Below, in pieces: positions 1 through 5,752 of a stretch of 5,912 nt of DNA. Each line of letters opens with the position of its first letter. Position 1 is the first letter of the stretch. The position numbers were made by a program, and so were the translations under genes. The DNA is from an uncultured Acidimicrobiia bacterium (GTDB lineage: Bacteria > Actinomycetota > Acidimicrobiia > UBA5794): assembly GCA_905480055.1 (NCBI GenBank), contig CAJQOW010000223.1, forward strand, positions 1 to 5,912, read 5' to 3'. A model generated the notes under the pieces. That model worked only from the letters and a program-made list of their open reading frames with translations, ran no database searches and had not been told where the DNA came from.

Positions 1-764
1 GCAAGGACAACGTTCCCTTTCATGCGATCTATTGGCCAGCACTGATCATGGGTCACGGCGGATTGAACCTGCCGACCGATGTGCCAGCGAACCAGTTCCT
101 CACATTCGGCGGGGAGAAGGCGTCCAAGTCGAGGGGAGTGGGCAGGCCACTGTCGTGGTACCTCGACCGCTTCGACACCGACGGGCTGCGCTACGCCCTT
201 GCGCAGAGCCTCCCGGAATCGAACGACTCCGACATGTCGGACGATGAGATCGTACGCAGGATCAACGACGAGCTTGTTGCAGCGTGGGGAAACCTGGTGA
301 ACCGGGTGGTCTCCATGACTGGCCGCTACTTCGATGGGGTTGTGCCCGCTCCCGGCGATCTCGATGCAATCGATGAAGCAGCGATGGCAGGACGAATCGC
401 AACACTTGCAGAGGCAGGGGACGCGCTTGATGGCGTCAAGCTCCGGGCAGGAATCGCACGGGGTATGCAGGGAGCGCAGGAAGCCAACGTGTATCTGAAT
501 GAGCGTGAGCCGTGGCAGACCGCCAAGACTGATGAGCAGCGCACGGCCACAACGTTGTGGGTCTCGCTCCAGCAGATAGCGGCGATCGCAGTTGCGCTGT
601 CGCCGTACCTCCCCGGCACGTCGCGCAGCGTGCTCGAAGCACTCGGCGTCGACGTTGGGCCAGACGGCCCGACCTGGGCTGCCCCAGAGGTCCTCGAGGG
701 CACAACGCTTGGCGAGCTTGGGCCCTTGTTTGCGAAGGTCGAGCTGGATCCGGACGAGGAGTGA
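1..764 (+). CDS. metG: Methionyl-tRNA synthetase, C-terminal part (5' end outside window)
   Basis: Class I aminoacyl-tRNA synthetase that charges tRNA-Met in the cytoplasm. The frame is open from base 3 (KDNVPFHAIYWPALIMG), matching the MetRS catalytic-core segment GKDN-PFH--WPA--MG, so the true start lies upstream. The KMSKS signature appears as KASKS at 117-131. The helical anticodon-binding domain follows: GNLVNR at about 288-305 carries the Asn (291-293) and Arg (303-305) that match E. coli N391 and R395, and EPW (Trp at 513-515) matches W461, as I recall those positions. The protein ends soon after this domain (stop TGA 762-764), so there is no C-terminal EMAPII/Trbp111-like tRNA-binding domain and this is the short MetRS form. 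The next gene, tatD, starts 8 nt after the stop. The product call is secure; the missing N-terminus (Rossmann HIGH region, zinc knuckle) cannot be judged. Confidence 0.97.
   Translation, partial: KDNVPFHAIYWPALIMGHGGLNLPTDVPANQFLTFGGEKASKSRGVGRPLSWYLDRFDTDGLRYALAQSLPESNDSDMSDDEIVRRINDELVAAWGNLVNRVVSMTGRYFDGVVPAPGDLDAIDEAAMAGRIATLAEAGDALDGVKLRAGIARGMQGAQEANVYLNEREPWQTAKTDEQRTATTLWVSLQQIAAIAVALSPYLPGTSRSVLEALGVDVGPDGPTWAAPEVLEGTTLGELGPLFAKVELDPDEE
757..761 (+). promoter_or_regulatory. Shine-Dalgarno AGGAG for tatD
   Basis: AGGAG lies inside the last codons of metG, 11 nt before ATG 773. It abuts the alternative GTG at 761 with no spacer and so could not serve that start. It therefore favours ATG 773, although an 11-nt spacer is on the long side. 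Confidence 0.5.
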
Positions 765-772
765 CCGACCAG

Positions 773-1570
773 ATGTGGGTCGACACCCACGGTCACCTGT
801 TCCTTCTCGAGGACCCCCCTGGCGAGGTGCTCACACGAGCAGCGGCGGCAGGCGTGGCATGGGTGATGTGCCCTGGAATCGACCTTCCGTCTTCTCGCAC
901 TGCGCAACAGATCGCAGCCGACCACCCGGACAAGGTCATCTGGTCCGCAGGCCTTCATCCCCATGATGCATCGAGTTGGCCGATCGTGGGTGAGGACATC
1001 GCGGCATTGGCAGTAGATGCTGCCGCGATTGGCGAGTGTGGCCTCGACTGGTATCGCAACCTTTCACCCAGGGACCATCAGATCCAAGCGTTCGGCGATC
1101 AGCTCGCGATAGCCGCCAGCTTGCACAAGCCGATCATCATTCACTGCAGGGATGCTTTCGCCGACGTCTACGAGATGCTCGGCGAGGCCGACCTCGGCGA
1201 GCGTGCCGTATTGCACTGCTGGAGTGGCGGTCCGAAGTGGACCAAGCGCTTTCGCGAGCTCGGCGTGACCTTCTCGTTCGCTGGAGCGCTGACGTACACG
1301 ACAGCCGACACGCTGCGCCTTGGCGCCGCGCAAGCACCGCCGGAGCGCACAATGGTGGAAACCGATTCTCCGTACCTCACACCGGAACCGAAGCGGTCCG
1401 AATCGAACGAGCCAGCAAACGTTCCCCTCACCGGTGGTGCGTTGGCAGAGGTATGGGGGATCACAACGTCCGAGGTCGCCAGGCTCACCTCGGACACTGC
1501 AGCGAGGGTGTTCGGTGCACCCGATCCGCTGACGTCGCCTGTCGATCCGTATGGGGCCACCGATGGCTGA
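773..1570 (+). CDS. tatD: TatD family metal-dependent deoxyribonuclease/hydrolase
   Basis: Predicted TIM-barrel metallohydrolase of the TatD family; characterised members have Mg2+-dependent 3'-5' exonuclease/DNase activity and are linked to DNA repair. It has 265 aa, the usual family length. The start at ATG 773 gives MWVDTHGHL, placing the family's N-terminal DTHxH motif where expected; GTG 761, overlapping the metG stop, would add four residues. All expected metal ligands are visible: His6 and His8 (DTHGH), Glu88 (IGECGLDWY), His124 (IIIHCRDA), His148 (LHCWSG) and Asp198 (ETDSPYL). The GLHPH motif is at 61-64 and the SNEP segment near 211-214. Its 3' end overlaps rsmA by 8 nt, suggesting translational coupling. 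The family is clear, but the physiological substrate is not deducible from sequence and the tatD symbol is by family. Confidence 0.93.
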   Translation: MWVDTHGHLFLLEDPPGEVLTRAAAAGVAWVMCPGIDLPSSRTAQQIAADHPDKVIWSAGLHPHDASSWPIVGEDIAALAVDAAAIGECGLDWYRNLSPRDHQIQAFGDQLAIAASLHKPIIIHCRDAFADVYEMLGEADLGERAVLHCWSGGPKWTKRFRELGVTFSFAGALTYTTADTLRLGAAQAPPERTMVETDSPYLTPEPKRSESNEPANVPLTGGALAEVWGITTSEVARLTSDTAARVFGAPDPLTSPVDPYGATDG

Positions 1571-2384
1571 CGGAGCACAGAGCAGATCCGACATTCGCAA
1601 GCTGCTGAGCGACCAAGGTCATGAGCCAAACCAGGACTATGGCCAGAACTTCCTCGCCGATCCGGGAGTGGTTGTGGACATCGTCTCGGTTGCGCAGGTC
1701 CAAGGCCGCCGGGTGGTCGAGATTGGAGCGGGCACAGGCACCCTCACCAAAGCACTCGCCGGCCTCGCATCTCGGGTGGTGGCCATTGAGATCGACCGAC
1801 ATCTCGTTCCTGTCCTCGAGTCCGAGACAGCCTCACTCGACAATGTCGACGTCGTGTGCTCCGACGCCACGTCGCTCGAGTTTGTCGAGAACCTCGACGG
1901 AGGCGATTGGGTGATGGTGTCGAACCTGCCCTACAACGTGGGTACCGGGATCGTGCTTGATGCCCTTCGCCATGCGCCTGCAATCAGCCGATTCGTCGTC
2001 ATGGTGCAAAAGGAGGTGGGCGAACGCTTCCTCGCTCAACCAGGCTCCAAGGTGTATGGCGTTCCGTCAGTGGTTGTTGGCCTGCATGCGCGTGGTCGCA
2101 TCGCCCTACGTGTGCCACGTCATGTGTTCGAACCCGCCCCGGCGGTCGATTCCGTCGTGGTGGTGCTCGACAGGGTGGAGCAACCAGCCAAGGCGGAACG
2201 GGCGATTGCGTTTGCCCAGGCCGGGTTCGGCCAACGTCGCAAGATGCTCAGGAAGTCTCTGGGAACCGCGGTCGACGATCCGGCCAGGCTTCTGGACGCT
2301 GCGGGGATCGATGGAACCCTTCGAGCGGAAGAGCTCTCGCCGAGCGACTACGTTGACCTCGCACAACACGGGGAACAGGGATGA
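1563..2384 (+). CDS. rsmA: 16S rRNA (adenine1518-N6/adenine1519-N6)-dimethyltransferase
   Basis: KsgA/RsmA uses S-adenosylmethionine to dimethylate two adjacent adenines in the 3'-terminal helix of 16S rRNA late in 30S assembly; loss of the enzyme gives kasugamycin resistance in known species. It has 273 aa, normal for the family. Visible motifs: YGQNFL at 26-31, SAM-binding motif I EIGAGTGTLT at 53-62, acidic ribose-contacting EID at 76-78, D101 in CSDAT, catalytic motif IV NLPYN at 121-125, MVQKEVGERF at 147-156, FEPAPAVDSVVV at 189-200, and FGQRRKMLR at 222-230 leading to the C-terminal helical domain with RAEEL at 254-258. ATG 1563 is preferred over ATG 1551 because both lie inside tatD and the shorter form still covers the family's N-terminus. 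No good Shine-Dalgarno is seen, which fits coupling to tatD translation (8-nt overlap). Its stop overlaps the ispE start as ATGA. Confidence 0.96.
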   Translation: MADGAQSRSDIRKLLSDQGHEPNQDYGQNFLADPGVVVDIVSVAQVQGRRVVEIGAGTGTLTKALAGLASRVVAIEIDRHLVPVLESETASLDNVDVVCSDATSLEFVENLDGGDWVMVSNLPYNVGTGIVLDALRHAPAISRFVVMVQKEVGERFLAQPGSKVYGVPSVVVGLHARGRIALRVPRHVFEPAPAVDSVVVVLDRVEQPAKAERAIAFAQAGFGQRRKMLRKSLGTAVDDPARLLDAAGIDGTLRAEELSPSDYVDLAQHGEQG

Positions 2385-3229
2385 GGGCCATAGCGCATGC
2401 CAAGGTGAACCTCGCCCTGGCAGTCTTTCCCCCGATGGCAGACGGCTACCACCCGATACGTGGCATGTTCCAGTCGGTTTCGCTCTCGGACACCGTCGAG
2501 ATTCGTCCGTCACCGACGGATGCGGTGTGGGTGTCCAATGACGAGGCACCTGCCGATGAGACGAATCTCGGCTGGCAGGCATTTGCGGCGGCGCGACGGG
2601 CCGCTCGCGTGACCCAACCTGCTGAGCTGAGGATCGACAAGCGGATTCCCGCTGGTGCCGGACTCGGCGGCGGCTCGGCTGATGCCGCCGCAGTTCTCGG
2701 GCTCGCAGCGGAACGGTTCGCCATCGACAAGGAGCAAGTGCTCGGAATTGCCGAAGGGCTCGGGGCAGACGTCCCGTTCGGCCTCGAAGGCGGCACATGC
2801 CTGGTCGAGGGGAGGGGTGAACGGCTCACGCCCCTCGAGCCACTTTCAGGTTTCGCACTGGCACTGGTGGTGCCGCCATTCGGCTTCTCGACTCCCGAGG
2901 TGTATCGCGAATGGGACAGGCTTGAAGGGCCCGAAGGGCCAGCCACCCCGGATACGAAACTGCCCCCGGCCCTGCGTGGAGGTCCGCCGATGCGCAATGA
3001 TCTCTATCCGGCGGCCCTGTCGCTCGATGAAAGAATCGGTGACTGGCGGAGCGATCTCGAGAATCGGTGGGGGGCTGCGGTGGCCATGACGGGCTCCGGA
3101 TCTGCCCTCTTCGCCTTCTTTCCCTCGTTGGATGAGGCAGCCGACGCTGCTGGAGCGGTTGATCTGCCAACCAGGCTTGGTACCGCTGTGGAGCCGGTGC
3201 ACGTTGGATGGTCGACCACGGATTCATAG
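2381..3229 (+). CDS. ispE: 4-(cytidine 5'-diphospho)-2-C-methyl-D-erythritol kinase
   Basis: GHMP-family kinase that phosphorylates the 2-hydroxyl of CDP-methylerythritol with ATP in the MEP pathway to IPP and DMAPP. It has 282 aa, the family norm. The N-terminal substrate motif AHAKVNLAL (6-13 region) contains the conserved Lys8, followed by DGYHPI at 21-26. The glycine-rich ATP loop PAGAGLGGGSADAA is at 90-103. The catalytic Asp130 lies in GADVPF, with GRGERL at 144-149. TPEVYREWD is at 171-179, NDLYPAAL at 206-213, and the third GHMP motif TGSGSALFAFF at 237-247. ATG 2381 overlaps the rsmA stop by 4 nt (ATGA), with a GGGGA sequence at 2370-2374 six bases upstream as a possible ribosome binding site. 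A small tandem repeat at 2924-2940 encodes EGPEGP in a loop region. It is the last protein gene of the first tight cluster; a 55-nt gap to the tRNA follows. Confidence 0.97.
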   Translation: MRAIAHAKVNLALAVFPPMADGYHPIRGMFQSVSLSDTVEIRPSPTDAVWVSNDEAPADETNLGWQAFAAARRAARVTQPAELRIDKRIPAGAGLGGGSADAAAVLGLAAERFAIDKEQVLGIAEGLGADVPFGLEGGTCLVEGRGERLTPLEPLSGFALALVVPPFGFSTPEVYREWDRLEGPEGPATPDTKLPPALRGGPPMRNDLYPAALSLDERIGDWRSDLENRWGAAVAMTGSGSALFAFFPSLDEAADAAGAVDLPTRLGTAVEPVHVGWSTTDS

Positions 3230-3232
3230 GGC

Positions 3233-3262
3233 TCGAATGGATCGCTGTTTCACCCCTACACT
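3233..3262 (+). promoter_or_regulatory. Weak candidate promoter for tRNA-Gln (and possibly glmU-prs)
   Basis: TACACT at 3257-3262 matches four of six bases of the -10 consensus and sits 22 nt before the tRNA, giving a predicted transcript start near 3269. The best -35 match is TCGAAT at 3233-3238 (three of six, 18-nt spacer), which is poor. The site lies in the largest intergenic gap of the window, where a promoter is most expected. It rests on weak matches only, and read-through from ispE is an alternative. Confidence 0.3.
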
Positions 3263-3284
3263 TCCGAGCCGCACAATCCCGCGA

Positions 3285-3356
3285 TGGGGGGTGGTGTAAT
3301 TGGCAGCACAGATGGTTTTGGTCCATCTAGAACGGGTTCGACTCCTGTCCCCCCAG
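3285..3356 (+). tRNA. tRNA-Gln (anticodon TTG)
   Basis: A complete cloverleaf can be drawn by hand. The acceptor stem TGGGGGG (3285-3291) pairs fully with CCCCCCA (3349-3355). The D arm GTGT/GCAC (3294-3297 with 3306-3309) has a loop containing the invariant GG (3302-3303). The anticodon stem GATGG/CCATC (3311-3315 with 3323-3327) encloses loop TTTTGGT with anticodon TTG at 3318-3320. The T arm ACGGG/CCTGT (3332-3336 with 3344-3348) has loop TTCGACT. The U1-A72 pair and G73 discriminator (3356) are the known identity features of tRNA-Gln. The CCA end is not encoded (CGA follows), so a CCA-adding enzyme is needed. The anticodon reads CAA and, by wobble, CAG. The gene lies 55 nt after ispE and 25 nt before glmU, with no terminator between it and glmU. 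Confidence 0.96.
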
Positions 3357-3365
3357 CGACACGAT

Positions 3366-3370
3366 GAGGA
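3366..3370 (+). promoter_or_regulatory. Shine-Dalgarno-like GAGGA for glmU
   Basis: GAGGA lies 11 nt upstream of ATG 3382 in the 25-nt spacer after the tRNA; a second weak match, GGTGA at 3373-3377, is 4 nt upstream. Both lie inside the reading frame of the longer alternative start at ATG 3364, which has only the tRNA 3' end in front of it. This supports ATG 3382 as the true start. Confidence 0.45.
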
Positions 3371-3381
3371 ACGGTGAACGC

Positions 3382-4761
3382 ATGAGCGTTGGAGTGGTGA
3401 TCCTTGCCGCAGGCAAGGGAACGCGCATGAAGACCGACACCGCCAAGGTCCTTCACGAGGCCTGTGGGCGCACACTGCTCGGCTGGGCTTTCGCCTCGCT
3501 GGACCTGGTCGATGCTGATGAGATATCTGTGGTCGTCGGCCATCAGGCTGAGGATGTTGGGGCGACCTGCCCGGACGGAGTCGCGGTGGTCGTTCAGGAT
3601 CCCCAAAACGGAACCGGGCATGCCACCGAGATCGGACTCGCCGGTCTTGACATCACGGAGCGTTCGATCCTCGTCCTTCCTGGAGACATGCCGCTGCTGC
3701 GTGATTCGACCATCAAGGCATTGGTTGACGAACACGAGCGGTCAGGGGCGGCAATCACGCTGCTGTCGGTTCATCTCGACGACCCAACCGGATATGGACG
3801 AGTCGTCCGGGATGGAGATGGCGTTGCAGCGATCGTTGAACATCGTGACGCAACTCCTGAACAGCTCACGATCACTGAGGTCAACACCTCGGTGTACGCG
3901 TTTGACGGCAGCCTCCTGGCTGATGCAATCGGTCGCATCACCGATGATAACTCCCAAGGGGAGCGCTACCTCACAGATGTCGTTGGCATCCTCGCCGCTG
4001 AGGGACACACGGTGCGCGCCGTGATCGCCGATGCTGAAGAAGGTGCCGGAGTGAATTCGCAGCTTCAGCTCGCCGAGGCCGCAGCGGTCCTGAGATCCCG
4101 GATCAACGCGATGCTGTGCGAATCAGGGGTGTGGATGCTCGACCCGAGCCGGGTGTACGTGGACGCGGGTGTGTCCGTTGAACCCGGCGCGAAGTTGTTT
4201 CCCGACACGTACCTCAACGGGTCTACGTCGGTTGCATCTGGCGCCCACATCGGTCCGAATGCCCAGATCAGCGACTCGGTCGTGGACGCTGACGCTCATG
4301 TCTACCAGTCGGTCGTCATCGGATCGTCGATCGGACAGGAGGCCGTTGTCGGTCCGTTCGCCTACCTGCGGCCAGGCGCCATCCTCGGGCCGCGATCGAA
4401 GGTTGGCGCCCACGTCGAGATCAAGGGATCCACGATTGGTGAGGGATCGAAGGTCCCGCACCTCAGCTATGTCGGCGATGCGATCATCGGTGCCGGTTCA
4501 AACGTGGGCGCTGGGACCATCACCGTCAACTACGACGGGTTCGACAAGCACAAGACGATTATCGGGGACAACGTTCGTATCGGTTCTGACACGATGCTCG
4601 TGGCGCCCGTCGAGGTCGGTGACAATGCCTTCACGGGAGCCGGCAGCGTGATCACCAACGACGTTCCTGAAGGTGCACTTGCGGTAGAGCGCACAACACA
4701 GAAGAATGTGGAGGGTTACGCCGACAAGCGTCGGAAACGCTCAGAAGGGAAACCCGACTGA
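3382..4761 (+). CDS. glmU: Bifunctional UDP-GlcNAc pyrophosphorylase / glucosamine-1-P acetyltransferase
   Basis: Makes UDP-GlcNAc, precursor of peptidoglycan, from glucosamine-1-phosphate, acetyl-CoA and UTP in the cytoplasm. It has 459 aa against 456 in E. coli. The N-terminal uridyltransferase domain (about 1-227) has the nucleotide loop AAGKGTRM at 9-16 with Lys22, QNGTGHA at 75-81, GDMPLL at 101-106 (Asp102, Mg ligand), YGRVV at 138-142, EVNTSVYAF at 166-174, GERYLTDV at 193-200 and GVN at 223-225 (Asn225, second Mg ligand). The C-terminal left-handed beta-helix (about 250-440) shows hexapeptide periodicity, with the RPGAILG turn at 330-336, HVEIKGS at 344-350, catalytic-type His360 in VPHLSYVGD, GAGTITVNYDG at 376-386 and GSDTMLVAPV at 401-410. 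The usual Pro-Lys of the first motif is Ala21-Lys22. ATG 3382 is chosen because it starts directly at the family's N-terminus. The stop shares one base with the prs start (TGATG). Confidence 0.97.
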   Translation: MSVGVVILAAGKGTRMKTDTAKVLHEACGRTLLGWAFASLDLVDADEISVVVGHQAEDVGATCPDGVAVVVQDPQNGTGHATEIGLAGLDITERSILVLPGDMPLLRDSTIKALVDEHERSGAAITLLSVHLDDPTGYGRVVRDGDGVAAIVEHRDATPEQLTITEVNTSVYAFDGSLLADAIGRITDDNSQGERYLTDVVGILAAEGHTVRAVIADAEEGAGVNSQLQLAEAAAVLRSRINAMLCESGVWMLDPSRVYVDAGVSVEPGAKLFPDTYLNGSTSVASGAHIGPNAQISDSVVDADAHVYQSVVIGSSIGQEAVVGPFAYLRPGAILGPRSKVGAHVEIKGSTIGEGSKVPHLSYVGDAIIGAGSNVGAGTITVNYDGFDKHKTIIGDNVRIGSDTMLVAPVEVGDNAFTGAGSVITNDVPEGALAVERTTQKNVEGYADKRRKRSEGKPD

Positions 4762-5732
4762 TGGAACGCCCAGGGCTGAAGCGCCTGATGGTTTTCTCGG
4801 GTTCCGCCAACCCCGAACTCGCTGACGAAGTCGCCAAGCTCCTCGACGTGGAACTCGGTGGTGTTGAGCTCGAGCAGTTTGCCAACTCGGAGACCTACGT
4901 CCGGTACGAGGAGTCGGTTCGTGGTGCGGACTGCTTCGTGATTCAGAGTCACTGTGCCCCCGTGAACGAGCACATCATGGAGCAGCTGATCATGATCGAT
5001 GCCCTCAAGCGCGCATCGGCGAAACGCATCACGGCGGTCATGCCGTTCTACGGGTATGCCAGGCAGGACAAGAAGGGCAGGCCCAGGGAGCCGATCACCG
5101 CCAGGATGATTGGCGACCTCTTCATGTCGGCAGGCGCAGACCGCATCGCATCGGTGGATCTGCATACGGGCCAGGTCCAAGGATTCATTGACGCACCCTT
5201 CGACTCGCTCACCGCACTCCCGATATTCGAGGAGTACCTGTCCAACAAGCTCAACGGCCCGATCACGTTCGTGTCGCCGGACTCTGGAGGTGTGAAGCGC
5301 GCCACCAGATTTGCGACCCATCTCGACGCGGAGGTCGCGTTCGTCTACAAGCGTCGTCGCCCCGATGTGCGCAACGAGGTCACGGCTTCAGAAGTCGTTG
5401 GTGACGTTGCCGGCAGACACTGCGTGATCGTGGACGACATCATCGACACTGCTGGAACGGTGGCTGCCTCGGCGGATCTGCTGATCCAGAAGGGCGCACT
5501 GTCCGTGATGGTCGTGGCAACACATGGCGTGTTGTCTGGCCCAGCTGTGGAACGCCTACGCAATGCGCCGTTCTCTGAAATCGTGATCACCAACACCCTC
5601 CCCGTCGCAGCCGAGGCGTTTGCGCTACCGAACCTGACCGTGCTGTCTGTCGCCCCGCTCGTGGCAGGAACCATCGAAGCGATCTTCAACGATCACTCCG
5701 TGAGCGAGATCTTCAAAGGCGAGAACACCTGA
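4761..5732 (+). CDS. prs: Ribose-phosphate pyrophosphokinase (PRPP synthase, class I)
   Basis: Transfers pyrophosphate from ATP to ribose-5-phosphate, giving PRPP and AMP; PRPP feeds purine, pyrimidine, NAD, His and Trp synthesis. It has 323 aa, in the family range. Visible motifs: FANSETYVRYEESVRG at 40-55 (contributes to ATP and allosteric sites), ATP-binding loop RQDKKGRPREPITARM at 101-116, SVDLHTGQVQGF at 131-142 with His135, SPDSGGVKRA at 172-181 with Asp174, flexible-loop catalytic KRR at 197-199, and the PRPP/ribose-5-P loop VDDIIDTAGT at 224-233. All catalytic residues I know of are present, so it should be active. Start ATG 4761 overlaps the glmU stop by one base, with a GAAGGGA purine run at 4744-4750 as ribosome binding site; ATG 4788 is a less likely internal alternative. 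The glmU-prs pair is widely conserved, which supports co-transcription. Confidence 0.97.
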   Translation: MERPGLKRLMVFSGSANPELADEVAKLLDVELGGVELEQFANSETYVRYEESVRGADCFVIQSHCAPVNEHIMEQLIMIDALKRASAKRITAVMPFYGYARQDKKGRPREPITARMIGDLFMSAGADRIASVDLHTGQVQGFIDAPFDSLTALPIFEEYLSNKLNGPITFVSPDSGGVKRATRFATHLDAEVAFVYKRRRPDVRNEVTASEVVGDVAGRHCVIVDDIIDTAGTVAASADLLIQKGALSVMVVATHGVLSGPAVERLRNAPFSEIVITNTLPVAAEAFALPNLTVLSVAPLVAGTIEAIFNDHSVSEIFKGENT

Positions 5733-5734
5733 GC

Positions 5735-5752
5735 ACCGCCCGCGGTACCGCC
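5735..5752. repeat. Short interleaved direct and inverted repeat in the prs-aceK spacer
   Basis: The spacer reads ACCGCC-CGCGGT-ACCGCC: ACCGCC occurs at 5735-5740 and 5747-5752, and GCGGTACCGC at 5742-5751 is a perfect 10-base palindrome. Either ACCG copy can pair with the central CGGT, though only in very short stems. It directly precedes the likely GTG start at 5753. Whether it is an operator, an mRNA structure hiding the start, or chance in GC-rich DNA cannot be decided; it is not a terminator, as no T run follows. Confidence 0.35.

Noticed and set aside
557..772. N-terminal extension of tatD into metG
   Set aside because: The extra 72 codons are Arg-rich, overlap the conserved metG C-terminus and precede a perfect TatD N-terminus at ATG 773.
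326..964. Long reverse-strand open frame of 212 codons across metG/tatD
   Set aside because: It is antisense to two well-recognised genes, low in complexity (Ser/Ala/Pro/Arg-rich) and matches no family I know. Such antisense frames are common in high-GC coding DNA.
2106..2798. Reverse-strand open frame of 230 codons across rsmA/ispE
   Set aside because: Arg/Pro/Ser-rich shadow of two certain genes, with no recognisable motif or ribosome binding site.
2924..2940. Tandem GAAGGGCCC repeat in ispE
   Set aside because: In frame, encodes EGPEGP in a loop between conserved blocks. It is a small length variation, not an element.
3230..3284. Rho-independent terminator after ispE
   Set aside because: No GC-rich hairpin followed by a T run is visible; the short TTT at 3248-3250 has no stem in front of it.
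3364..3381. Upstream ATG start for glmU
   Set aside because: It adds MRNGER before the family start, has only the tRNA 3' end upstream, and would bury the likely ribosome binding site.
4716..5321. Reverse-strand open frame of 201 codons across the glmU/prs junction
   Set aside because: Antisense to strongly conserved glmU and prs motifs and has no family resemblance.
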